This document shows, piece after piece, positions 1-6,052 of a stretch of DNA of 7,226 bases. The notes beneath the pieces are model-generated. The model ran no database searches. It saw only the letters and a program-made list of their open reading frames with translations, and was not told where the DNA came from. The stretch covers positions 1 to 7,226 of the forward strand of contig DHSP01000043.1 in assembly GCA_002408485.1 (NCBI GenBank), read 5' to 3'. Made by a program: the position numbers and the translations under genes. The DNA comes from Proteiniphilum sp. UBA5283. GTDB lineage: Bacteria > Bacteroidota > Bacteroidia > Bacteroidales > Dysgonomonadaceae. How positions within the stretch are numbered: the stretch's first letter is position 1; each line of letters opens with the position of its first letter.

Positions 1-94
1 AATACTTTTATTTAATTCCTGAATGTTTTTTTCAAGCAAATCATAATAATATAATGGTATCCGACGTCCCTCTATATTCCAGAAAATAAACTTC
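1..94 (-). other. AT-rich flank with an open minus-strand frame lacking a start
   Basis: Read on the minus strand, this flank stays open from just after the BACON lipoprotein stop to the left edge. It encodes about 30 residues that look plausible as protein, including GRRIPLYYYDLLEKNIQELN. No ATG, GTG or TTG start occurs in that frame before it runs into an in-frame stop overlapping the preceding gene. It could be a fragment of a broken gene or chance openness in AT-rich DNA. No terminator hairpin is visible after the lipoprotein gene. I do not recognise the peptide. Confidence 0.2.
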
Positions 95-469
95 TTATTT
101 TTTAAATTTTACTGACACGGTCTTTTTATCATTCTTACCATGAATGGTTAAAGTCGTTGTTTTATCCTCTGTAGGAATAGCATCCTTTTTTACCGATACA
201 GTTACGGTACCGTTGCCTTCTCCTCCGATTTTATCAAGTTCATACCAACTCTTATAGTTCACCATTCCTAGTCCTACCTCTATATCGGGCGAAGTAATGC
301 TCCAATCGGTATCGGTCGCAATGTTGAAAGTAGCTTCTTGGGTTTCTGCCGATAAGGTAATTTCTTTTTTATCAACCGTTAAGACACCTTCGTCTTTGTC
401 GCAACCGATAAACATGAACGGGCAAATGATGCCTAAAACGGCAAATAGTTGAAGGAATATTTTTTTCAT
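95..469 (-). CDS. small BACON-like domain lipoprotein
   Basis: Predicted outer-membrane lipoprotein of 124 residues. I place the start at the ATG at 469 (MKKIFLQLF...); the in-frame codon nine bases earlier (478) is GTG and would only add MIR. A hydrophobic signal ends in the lipobox FIGC, with Cys23 as the lipidated residue. DKDE follows directly, resembling the acidic surface-export signal of Bacteroidetes lipoproteins. The rest (about residues 30-124) is one beta-rich domain with the BACON pattern: LTVDKKEITLSAETQEATF near the start, a D-W-S-I strand, and TLTIHGKNDKKTVSVKF at the end. BACON domains are thought to bind carbohydrate or mucin, or act as spacers in surface proteins. The gene begins 12 bases after the stop of the upstream lipoprotein gene, so the two are very probably co-transcribed. 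Its own ligand is unknown. Confidence 0.8.
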   Translation of the reverse strand: MKKIFLQLFAVLGIICPFMFIGCDKDEGVLTVDKKEITLSAETQEATFNIATDTDWSITSPDIEVGLGMVNYKSWYELDKIGGEGNGTVTVSVKKDAIPTEDKTTTLTIHGKNDKKTVSVKFKK

Positions 470-481
470 TCTGATCACATT

Positions 482-1318
482 TTAATTCAAATAACCTACT
501 GGCATTTCAAAAGGTGGTAAAAGGGCTCCGACTAACCTGTACTCTGTGTCCACGCCTTCCATTCCAATGTTTGTTTCCCATGCATGGCTGATAAACTCTT
601 CCCAATTACCTGGCATGGATGTATCGAAACCCAAGTTTAAGTTTTGGTTTAACCGGTGTAACGCATAATCATTTTGCGATAGGCGAAAACGGTATGATAC
701 AGGTTCTGCCGATGTCGCATCCAGCGTGGGGTGCTCTTTCTCGTCCACCAAATAAGAAAGTGTCAAATGATAACCTTCTCCTTCTTTGCCAAGGGCGTAA
801 GTACCTTTGCCACGTACTTTTAATACGTAATCGGTGAGCGATATGCTTTCTCTATTGATAAGATAAAGATCGCGTGCCGTGTTGTTTATCAAGCAAACCC
901 ATTCTATATTGTTCAAAGACGGTGGCAATGGAAACGCTTTGTCGTTTTCTCGATCGTAGTCTTTGTATATACGCATCGCCTCGTAGTTGTCGGTAACTTT
1001 AATCTTTAATCTTTTCGATTCTTTGGTCACATTGTCGGTAACGGTAAGCCAAGCCTCTCCTTTGAGATCCCCTCGAACAGCAATTGCTCCCGAGGGATTA
1101 GACCAGCCGGATTCCATTTCTGCCCAGAACAGAAGAGGGTTCTCTACTTCCAACGTGTAATTTCCGCTGCCTGTTTTGGGAAAAATGAATGCTTTGCCGT
1201 GTGTGGGTACTTCGAGATAGTCGGTGTAGAACGAGAGTGATTGGTATTCTACTTTGTCACAACTTGCCATTAAAATTAACACCAGGAGTGGCAGGATAAA
1301 TTGGTTTTTTGTTTTCAT
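482..1318 (-). CDS. unrecognised 278-residue lipoprotein
   Basis: Predicted lipoprotein. Residues 1-20 form a signal peptide ending in the lipobox MASC (Cys20), followed by DKVE, which suggests outer-membrane and possibly surface location. Residues about 28-108 look like an Ig- or BACON-like beta-sandwich, ending in a run of alternating hydrophobic residues (AWLTVTDNVTKESKRLKIKV). The C-terminal part (about 115-278) is rich in Tyr, Asn and Leu and resembles no family I can name. The gene sits between the broken 3' end of a DUF4249-like gene (stop at 1348, 29 bases upstream) and the BACON lipoprotein gene (12 bases downstream). This suggests the middle gene of a former lipoprotein operon. No clear TAnnTTTG promoter is visible directly upstream, so expression may be lost or depend on read-through. 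The start ATG at 1318 follows an A-rich stretch, as is usual in this phylum. Confidence 0.75.
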   Translation of the reverse strand: MKTKNQFILPLLVLILMASCDKVEYQSLSFYTDYLEVPTHGKAFIFPKTGSGNYTLEVENPLLFWAEMESGWSNPSGAIAVRGDLKGEAWLTVTDNVTKESKRLKIKVTDNYEAMRIYKDYDRENDKAFPLPPSLNNIEWVCLINNTARDLYLINRESISLTDYVLKVRGKGTYALGKEGEGYHLTLSYLVDEKEHPTLDATSAEPVSYRFRLSQNDYALHRLNQNLNLGFDTSMPGNWEEFISHAWETNIGMEGVDTEYRLVGALLPPFEMPVGYLN

Positions 1319-1347
1319 AATTTTTTGTTTTTTAATGGACTAATAAA

Positions 1348-1647
1348 TTATTTTACTTCAATTATTTTTTCTATACTGTTAAATGTGGCAAGCACACCGT
1401 ATCCGTTTTTCACATTCTTAAAACTTTTGCAGGTTCGCTGAAATTATCACTATTCATGGCTATTTCCAACGATTTAAAATATCTGTAGAGATTTTCGGAT
1501 ATAGCCTGCAATTCTACTTTTAGATAGTGGCGATGATGCTCTTTTATCACCCGCCATTACCACCACTTCATCGAGACTTTTAGTAGAAGTCTCCAACAAT
1601 ATGGTTTTTACAAATTGCATAAAGAGTTTTAACTTGTTCTTACTATA
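1348..1647 (-). pseudogene. 3' remnant of a DUF4249-like lipoprotein gene
   Basis: Read on the minus strand, three frames must be joined to give a continuous protein end. The first segment (ATG at 1620, open back to 1647) reads MQFVKTILLETSTKSLDEVV. After a +1 shift near the CCC at 1550-1552 the next reads VIKEHHRHYLKVELQAISEN, then LYRYFKSLEIAMNSDNFSEP. After a second shift at the TTTT at 1425-1428 the last reads SFKNVKNGYGVLATFNSIEK and ends at TAA (1350-1348). The order YRYxKSLE, then DNFSEP, then NVxNGYG matches, as I know it, the C-terminal end of DUF4249 lipoproteins, which usually accompany a TonB-dependent receptor. Each shift is one base in a short homopolymer, so sequencing error is possible, but an in-frame stop at 1648-1650 and lack of coding further upstream show that the 5' part is gone. 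Family assignment is moderate; the coding decay is clear. Confidence 0.55.
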
Positions 1648-1650
1648 CTA

Positions 1651-2058
1651 TAGATGAAAAACAAGGCATAAATGCTACATCCCCCCCCCTGCTTTTAATG
1701 CTAATAATGTTAATTTAACTTAAATCAATCTGTCTACATCATTATTCATTACATGATGTCTTCATGCAAACAAATATCATTCAGATCGCGCTGGATATTG
1801 CTGAATTGATTGTGAAAATCCACGATGAATTGCTGTTGGGCATTTTGTGATGTTTTATGAGGGTTCTGGTATTAGTCCTGTCCATGCCGCCATAAGCCCG
1901 CTCAAGCAGCGGGCTTTTTTTTTGTAGATACCGCATACAGCCTTGCCCTGAGAGGTTATCAACGCACGATCATATACTTGAAACATTGCTCCATCAGAAG
2001 GTTTTCTGCATTTCGGCATACGTTGAATGGCCTCAATACATTTTGGATGTAGACAAGC
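1651..2058. other. gene-poor region between lipoprotein remnant and esterase
   Basis: About 400 bases without a supportable gene. From left to right it holds a run of nine C (1681-1689), AT-rich sequence, a small hairpin (CATGA at 1752-1756 with TCATG at 1762-1766), a possible 28-codon plus-strand ORF (1764-1850, beginning MQTNIIQIALDIAELI), and a strong plus-strand terminator (1894-1923). The part after the terminator reads open on the minus strand in the same frame as the esterase beyond its stop, but it has no recognisable content. No tRNA, insertion sequence or CRISPR repeat is visible. Confidence 0.5.
1894..1923 (+). terminator. strong intrinsic terminator, plus-strand direction
   Basis: A perfect 9-base-pair stem pairs AAGCCCGCT (1894-1902) with AGCGGGCTT (1908-1916) around a five-base loop CAAGC. 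It runs into nine T (1915-1923). This is a textbook Rho-independent terminator for transcription on the plus strand. On the minus strand the stem is followed by CTTATGGCGG, so it would not serve the esterase gene. No convincing plus-strand gene precedes it in this window. It may end a small RNA, a very short gene, or a transcript whose gene has been lost. Confidence 0.85.
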
Positions 2059-2892
2059 TTATTGCTTCAGCCAGCGGTCCAGCTCCTGAAAGAATTGCTT
2101 TTTGTAGGTGAACGACTCCCGGTTGCCGAAGCCATGGCCGCCAGTGGGGTAGAGGAGGAAGGTCACCGGGCGGTTGTTCCTTGTCATCGCCTCGGCGTAG
2201 CGCAGTCCGTTGGCCGGTGGCACCACCTTGTCGTCTGCGGCGAAGATGATGAATGCCGGTGGCGTGTTGGCATCCACCCGCAGCTCGTTCGAAAAGCGTT
2301 CCGTCAGCTCCAGCGACGGGTTCTCGCCCAGCAGGTTCCTGCGCGACCCGGCATGGGTAAGCGCGGGATCCATTGAGATCACCGGGTAGAGCAGGATCTG
2401 GAAGGCAGGCCGCTCTGCTGCCGGTGTGTGGGTGGCATAGGTCGATGCCAGGTGCCCCCCGGCCGAAGATCCCATGATCCCGATCTCGTCCGGGTTCACC
2501 TTCCACTCGGCTGCATGCTCCTTCACCAGCCTGAAAGACGCCTGCACATCGGCAAAGGGTATGGTATGATCCCCCGCCGGCATCCGGTATTTGAGTACCC
2601 CGAAAGCGATTCCCTTGCCGAGGAAATAGTCCGCCCAGTCGTACCCCTCGTGAAACAGTGCCAGGTGCTGGTAGCCGCCGCCAGGCAGTGCGATCACCAT
2701 CCGTCCCGTCGCCTTCTCCGCTTCCGGCAGGTAGACGCGCAAGGTGGGCGCCGTCAGCCCTTTCTTCGGGTCCTCATCTGCTGCCGGTTTTTGCTGTACG
2801 GTGTTGAGCGGGTACTCGGTGAATAGCGGTTCTTGCGCCGTCAGCGCGGTAAGTACAAAGAGAAAGAGCAGGGCAAGGTGTAAATGTTTCAT
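2059..2892 (-). CDS. secreted alpha/beta-hydrolase, acetyl-xylan-esterase-like
   Basis: A 277-residue serine esterase of the alpha/beta-hydrolase fold, close in layout to the small acetyl-xylan and feruloyl esterase-like enzymes found with Bacteroidetes glycan-degrading genes. Residues 1-19 form a signal peptide (cleavage near TALTA/QE) with no lipobox, so export to the periplasm is expected. Visible motifs are the oxyanion loop PGGGY (70-74), the nucleophile elbow GSSAG (141-145, Ser143), an acidic residue in AADDKVVP (Asp221, less likely Asp220), and the catalytic histidine in GGHGFG (His253). The triad is complete and the length is normal. It probably removes acetyl or similar ester groups from plant or host glycans, but the substrate cannot be read from sequence. 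It is transcribed divergently from the GH97 gene over a 233-base region, so the two may be co-regulated. GC content is far above that of the left-hand genes. No terminator is visible after it. Confidence 0.85.
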   Translation of the reverse strand: MKHLHLALLFLFVLTALTAQEPLFTEYPLNTVQQKPAADEDPKKGLTAPTLRVYLPEAEKATGRMVIALPGGGYQHLALFHEGYDWADYFLGKGIAFGVLKYRMPAGDHTIPFADVQASFRLVKEHAAEWKVNPDEIGIMGSSAGGHLASTYATHTPAAERPAFQILLYPVISMDPALTHAGSRRNLLGENPSLELTERFSNELRVDANTPPAFIIFAADDKVVPPANGLRYAEAMTRNNRPVTFLLYPTGGHGFGNRESFTYKKQFFQELDRWLKQ

Positions 2893-2930
2893 TGTGTGAT
2901 ATGGATTAATTCGATATATTTTTCATACCG

Positions 2931-2962
2931 CAAGTTTAACCAATAAATTCGGATCATGCAAT
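2931..2962 (-). promoter_or_regulatory. candidate promoter for the esterase gene
   Basis: On the minus strand, TAAACTTG (2938-2931) matches the Bacteroidetes -7 consensus TAnnTTTG at all but one of its six fixed positions. ATTG (2962-2959) lies 20 bases upstream, where the -33 TTTG-like element is expected. Transcription would begin near 2925, leaving a leader of about 30 bases before the ATG at 2892. This is consensus matching only. Confidence 0.4.
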
Positions 2963-3067
2963 TAAAATGTACCGGGTTTGCAGATTCAAATCTCTGGAAC
3001 AGCTTATTTCCCATGCCAACGATTGCCTAACATCGGGAGGAGATTGTGAGATAATTACAGTGGGTGG

Positions 3068-3081
3068 GAGGATATATCCTC
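3068..3081. promoter_or_regulatory. 14-base palindrome, candidate operator of the GH97 promoter
   Basis: GAGGATATATCCTC is a perfect 14-base palindrome that ends exactly at the base before the -7 element of the GH97 promoter candidate. It would therefore occupy the spacer between the -33 and -7 elements. A dimeric regulator bound there would block RNA polymerase. One perfect 14-mer palindrome is not rare in 7 kb, so position is the main argument. No regulator gene lies beside it. Confidence 0.35.
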
Positions 3082-3089
3082 TATATTTG
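3082..3089 (+). promoter_or_regulatory. -7 element of the GH97 promoter
   Basis: TATATTTG is an exact match to the Bacteroidetes -7 consensus TAnnTTTG. It lies 36 bases before the GH97 start codon, giving a leader of roughly 25-30 bases. The -33 position has no clear TTTG, which suggests a weak or activator-dependent promoter. Confidence 0.6.
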
Positions 3090-3125
3090 CCCATGGATAA
3101 AAAAACTGAATAAACATATATTCCT

Positions 3126-5285
3126 ATGAGAACTTTGCTATTAAGCATCTGCCTTATGCTGGCAGGTATGATGATTCATGCGGAAGAGCTGCGTTCGCCC
3201 AATGGGGCGCTGTCACTACAGTTTACCTTGCAGGAAGGGGGCGTCCCCACCTACAGCCTCAGCTACAAGGGCAGGGAGGTGATCCGTCCCAGTCGCCTGG
3301 GGCTGGAGCTGGCCGGCAGCGGCAATGCCGGGTTCGGTCAGGAGGTGCGCAAGAGCAGCGATCCCCGCACCTCGCTTTACGATGGGTTTACACTGGCCGC
3401 AGCGCAACGATCCACCGTCGACGAGACCTGGGAGCCGGTATGGGGCGAGAGCCGTACCATCCGCGATCACCATAACGAGCTGGCCGTGCGCCTCACGCAG
3501 GAGGAGACCGGCCGCGCAATGATCATCCGTTTCCGCCTGTTTGACGACGGCCTCGGTTTTCGCTATGAGTTTCCGCAGCAGAAGGAGCTGGTCTACTTCG
3601 TGGTAAGGGAGGAGCTGACCGAGTTCGCCATGACGGGCGACCACATGGCATTCTGGATCCCGGGCGACTACGACACGCAGGAATATGACTACCACACCTC
3701 GCGCCTCACCGAGATCGGCGGCATCAACCGTGCCGGTCGCCAGGGCAACCTGTCGCAGACCAGCTTCTCCGACACCGGCGTGCAGACAGCCCTCCAGATG
3801 AAGACCGACGATGGCCTCTACATCAACCTTCACGAGGCGGCGCTGATCAACTACGGCGCCATGCACCTCGACCTGGATGAGGCGACGCTCACCTTCCGCA
3901 GCTGGGTCACCCCCGATGCCAACGGCAGCAAGGGTCACCTGCAGACCCCCTGCCACACCCCCTGGCGCACGGTGATCGTGAGCGACGACGCGCGCGACAT
4001 CCTTGCCTCGCGCATCACCCTCAACCTGAACGAACCTTCAAAGATTGAGGACACCTCGTGGATCAAGCCCACCAAGTATGTGGGAGTCTGGTGGGAGATG
4101 ATCACCGGCAAGAGCGACTGGTCCTATACCGCCGACCTGCCGTCGGTGCAGATCGGCATCACCGACTACAGCAAAGTGAAGCCCCACGGTCGCCACGGTG
4201 CCACCACGCAGAACGTGAAACGCTATATCGACTTTGCCGCGGAGCATGGCTTCGACGCCGTGCTGGTGGAAGGGTGGAACATCGGCTGGGAGGACTGGTT
4301 CGGCAACTCCAAGGATTATGTCTTCGACTTTCAGACCCCCTATCCGGACTTCGATATCGACGAGATCCACCGCTACGCGAAGAGCAAGGGAGTGAAGATG
4401 ATGATGCACCACGAGACCTCCTCCTCCATCCGCAACTATGAGCGGCACCTCGACAAGGCCTATCAGCTGATGAACCGCTACGGGTACCCCTCGGTCAAAA
4501 GCGGCTACGTGGGCGACATCATTCCGCGAGGTGAGAACCACTACAGCCAGTGGATCAACAATCACTACCAGCATGCTCTGGAGAAGGCGGCCGAATATAA
4601 GATCATGGTCAACGCCCACGAGGCGGTGCGCCCCACCGGCGTCTGCCGCACCTGGCCCAACCTGATCGGCAACGAGTCGGCCCGCGGTACCGAGTACCAG
4701 GCGTTCGGCGGCAGCAAGCCCAACCATGTCACCATCCTCCCCTTCACGCGACTCATTGGCGGGCCGATGGACTACACGCCCGGCATCTTCGAGATGGATA
4801 TCTCCAGGCTCAACCCCAACAACACCTCGCACGTGAACGCCACCATCGCCAACCAGCTGGCGCTCTACGTCACCATGAGCAGCCCCCTGCAGATGGCGGC
4901 CGACCTGCCGGAAAACTACGAGCGGTTTCCCAACGCGTTCCAGTTCATCAAGGATGTGGCGCTCGATTGGGATGAAAGCCGCTACCTGGAGGCAGAGCCG
5001 GGCCAGTATGTCACCGTGGCCCGCAAGGCAAAGGGGAGCGACAACTGGTTCGTGGGCAACACCACAGGCAACGAGCCATTCATCTCGAAGATCAGTTTCA
5101 ATTTTCTGGACAAGGGCAGGGACTATGTCGCCACCATCTATGCCGATGCTCCCGATGCCCATTACAAAACCAATCCGCAGGCCTTCACCATTCGCAAGGT
5201 GCGGGTCTCCAGCAAGTCGAAGCTGACGCAGCGCTCCGCCCCCGGCGGAGGTTACGCCATCTCGGTTGTGCCGGTTGCAAACTAG
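3126..5285 (+). CDS. GH97 family glycoside hydrolase, inverting alpha-glucosidase type (SusB-like)
   Basis: A 719-residue secreted enzyme with the full three-part GH97 plan: an N-terminal beta-sandwich (about 22-300), a (beta/alpha)8 catalytic barrel (about 312-600) and a C-terminal beta domain. Residues 1-19 are a signal peptide without lipobox, so a periplasmic enzyme is likely. In SusB of Bacteroides thetaiotaomicron the bases are Glu439 and Glu508, the acid is Glu532, and calcium is held by Glu194, 508, 526 and 532. Here HHE430, NAHE499, GNE517 and GTE523 reproduce those intervals exactly (69, 18 and 6 residues), and Glu186 lies near the first calcium position. The retaining alpha-galactosidase branch of GH97 instead uses an Asp nucleophile in a KVDF-type motif. 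This protein has VKSGYVGD (457-464), so hydrolysis of alpha-glucosides with inversion is predicted. No SusC/SusD genes are nearby, so it is not in a typical utilisation locus. Its nearest partner is the divergent esterase. A upxY-like gene follows after 50 bases without a terminator, so read-through is possible. Confidence 0.95.
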   Translation: MRTLLLSICLMLAGMMIHAEELRSPNGALSLQFTLQEGGVPTYSLSYKGREVIRPSRLGLELAGSGNAGFGQEVRKSSDPRTSLYDGFTLAAAQRSTVDETWEPVWGESRTIRDHHNELAVRLTQEETGRAMIIRFRLFDDGLGFRYEFPQQKELVYFVVREELTEFAMTGDHMAFWIPGDYDTQEYDYHTSRLTEIGGINRAGRQGNLSQTSFSDTGVQTALQMKTDDGLYINLHEAALINYGAMHLDLDEATLTFRSWVTPDANGSKGHLQTPCHTPWRTVIVSDDARDILASRITLNLNEPSKIEDTSWIKPTKYVGVWWEMITGKSDWSYTADLPSVQIGITDYSKVKPHGRHGATTQNVKRYIDFAAEHGFDAVLVEGWNIGWEDWFGNSKDYVFDFQTPYPDFDIDEIHRYAKSKGVKMMMHHETSSSIRNYERHLDKAYQLMNRYGYPSVKSGYVGDIIPRGENHYSQWINNHYQHALEKAAEYKIMVNAHEAVRPTGVCRTWPNLIGNESARGTEYQAFGGSKPNHVTILPFTRLIGGPMDYTPGIFEMDISRLNPNNTSHVNATIANQLALYVTMSSPLQMAADLPENYERFPNAFQFIKDVALDWDESRYLEAEPGQYVTVARKAKGSDNWFVGNTTGNEPFISKISFNFLDKGRDYVATIYADAPDAHYKTNPQAFTIRKVRVSSKSKLTQRSAPGGGYAISVVPVAN

Positions 5286-5318
5286 TCGCACTGGAAAGGT
5301 CTATTCAATATTTTTTTG

Positions 5319-5326
5319 TAGATTTA
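5319..5326 (+). promoter_or_regulatory. possible -7 element before the upxY-like gene
   Basis: TAGATTTA matches TAnnTTTG except for the last base and lies 9 bases before the ATG at 5336. Transcription would start close to that ATG, favouring the second in-frame ATG at 5348 as the true start if this promoter is real. A T-rich run (5311-5317) precedes it and no clear -33 element is seen. The gene could also be read from the GH97 transcript, because no terminator lies in the 50-base gap. Confidence 0.3.
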
Positions 5327-5335
5327 CACTTTCGA

Positions 5336-5881
5336 ATGTGTCGCATCATGATCCACGAGAAAGGGAGTAAACAGACAAACGAGCGCCGGTGGCTGGCAGC
5401 ATATGTGAAGATGCACCACGAGAAGAAGGTACGCGACCGGCTTACTGAGATGGGCATCGAAAATTTTCTGCCCGTGCAGGAGGAGGTACGCCTCTGGAGC
5501 GACCGGAAGAAGAAAATGGAACGTGTGCTCATCCCCATGATGATCTTCGTGCATGTGAATGCAAGCGAGCAGCGCACCGTCGTCACGCTCCCCTCGGTGT
5601 TGCGTTACATGGTGCTCCGCGGCGAGAAAGCCCCCACCGCCATTCCGGCCGCACAGATGGAGCAGTTCCGTTTCATGGTCGATACCTCCGGGAGTGCTGT
5701 CCAATTCGACACCCGTCCGCTCAGCCCGGGCGAGAAGGTGCGCGTGATCAAGGGGGCGCTTTCCGGCCTGGAGGGAGAGCTGGTCACGGTCGACGGCAAA
5801 TCCGTCATTGCCCTCCGCATCGAGCAGCTGGGCTGCGCCACGGTGGAGATGCACCGCTCCATGGTGGAGCCCATCGAATAG
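5336..5881 (+). CDS. upxY: UpxY-type transcription antiterminator (NusG paralogue)
   Basis: A 181-residue NusG-family protein. The NGN domain spans about residues 17-115: RRWLAAYVKMHHEKKV opens it, then comes a conserved F-L-P-V-Q-E-E, an R-K-K-K-M-E-R basic patch, and MMIFVHV, the usual core strand. The KOW domain is at about 129-178 (SPGEKVRVIKGALSGLEGEL). Length fits UpxY of Bacteroides fragilis, a NusG homologue that acts in the leader of its own capsular polysaccharide operon so that RNA polymerase reads past early termination. Normally upxY is promoter-proximal and followed by upxZ and glycan genes. Here only a 65-residue gene follows, then convergent TA-like genes. Met1 (5336) or Met5 (5348) may be the start; the NGN domain does not decide. 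GC content is high, like the GH97 gene before it. It could also be a regulator for another locus acting in trans, although UpxY proteins are thought to be locus-specific. Confidence 0.88.
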   Translation: MCRIMIHEKGSKQTNERRWLAAYVKMHHEKKVRDRLTEMGIENFLPVQEEVRLWSDRKKKMERVLIPMMIFVHVNASEQRTVVTLPSVLRYMVLRGEKAPTAIPAAQMEQFRFMVDTSGSAVQFDTRPLSPGEKVRVIKGALSGLEGELVTVDGKSVIALRIEQLGCATVEMHRSMVEPIE

Positions 5882-6017
5882 GAATATACTTTTTTTATAT
5901 TTTTTTACCCAAATTCTTTTTTTAATGGGAAATGTCCTATATTTGTAACGCGTATTTCTTATATCATTCACAGATAGTGAGATAAAAGGATCTGGAAAAT
6001 CAAAAAAAAGTATACTC
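5882..6017. repeat. imperfect inverted repeat flanking a promoter-containing segment
   Basis: The left arm GAATATACTTTTTTT (5882-5896) and the reverse complement of the right arm (6003-6017, GAGTATACTTTTTTT) agree at 14 of 15 bases. They enclose 106 bases that contain a consensus -7 element. In B. fragilis most capsule promoters lie on DNA segments flanked by inverted repeats and flipped by the Mpi recombinase, so this arrangement beside a upxY-like gene is suggestive. Against it, half of each arm is an A/T run, the segment lies after rather than before upxY, and no invertase gene is in view. Confidence 0.35.
5938..5945 (+). promoter_or_regulatory. -7 element upstream of the small HTH-like gene
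   Basis: TATATTTG matches the Bacteroidetes -7 consensus exactly. The predicted transcript would begin near 5952 and carry a leader of about 100 bases before the ATG at 6053. A -33 TTTG element is not obvious; the expected place is T-rich (about 5917-5923). The element sits inside the inverted-repeat segment described separately. Confidence 0.55.
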
Positions 6018-6019
6018 AC

Positions 6020-6042
6020 ACAGGTTGGAGGCCCTGTTTTTT
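6020..6042 (+). terminator. weak terminator-like hairpin in the leader of the small gene
   Basis: ACAGG (6020-6024) can pair with CCTGT (6033-6037) around an eight-base loop, followed directly by a run of six T (6037-6042). This is a minimal intrinsic terminator only 10 bases before the ATG at 6053. A five-pair stem is weak, but UpxY proteins act on leader regions where premature termination occurs, so it may be an attenuator. It could also be chance. Confidence 0.35.
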
Positions 6043-6052
6043 CGTTATTATT

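Noticed and set aside
619..837. 72-codon plus-strand frame within the 278-residue lipoprotein gene
   Set aside because: Antisense to a gene with a clear lipoprotein signal; composition is not protein-like.
1681..1689. Run of nine C as a phase-variable tract
   Set aside because: It lies in non-coding DNA without a promoter or reading frame next to it that its length would switch.
1855..2019. 54-codon minus-strand frame just after the esterase stop, in the same frame
   Set aside because: No recognisable content, and it runs through the plus-strand terminator hairpin. Openness over this length can occur by chance; no evidence for stop-codon read-through.
2033..2506. 157-codon minus-strand frame inside the esterase region
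   Set aside because: It is an out-of-frame copy of the esterase coding sequence, rich in Arg, Gly and Pro.
4038..5291. 417-codon open frame on the minus strand, and similar long antisense frames at 3216-3956 and 2428-2826
   Set aside because: They lie opposite the well-supported GH97 and esterase genes, in GC-rich DNA where stops are rare. Their translations are repetitive in Gly, Val, Asp and His and show no domain.
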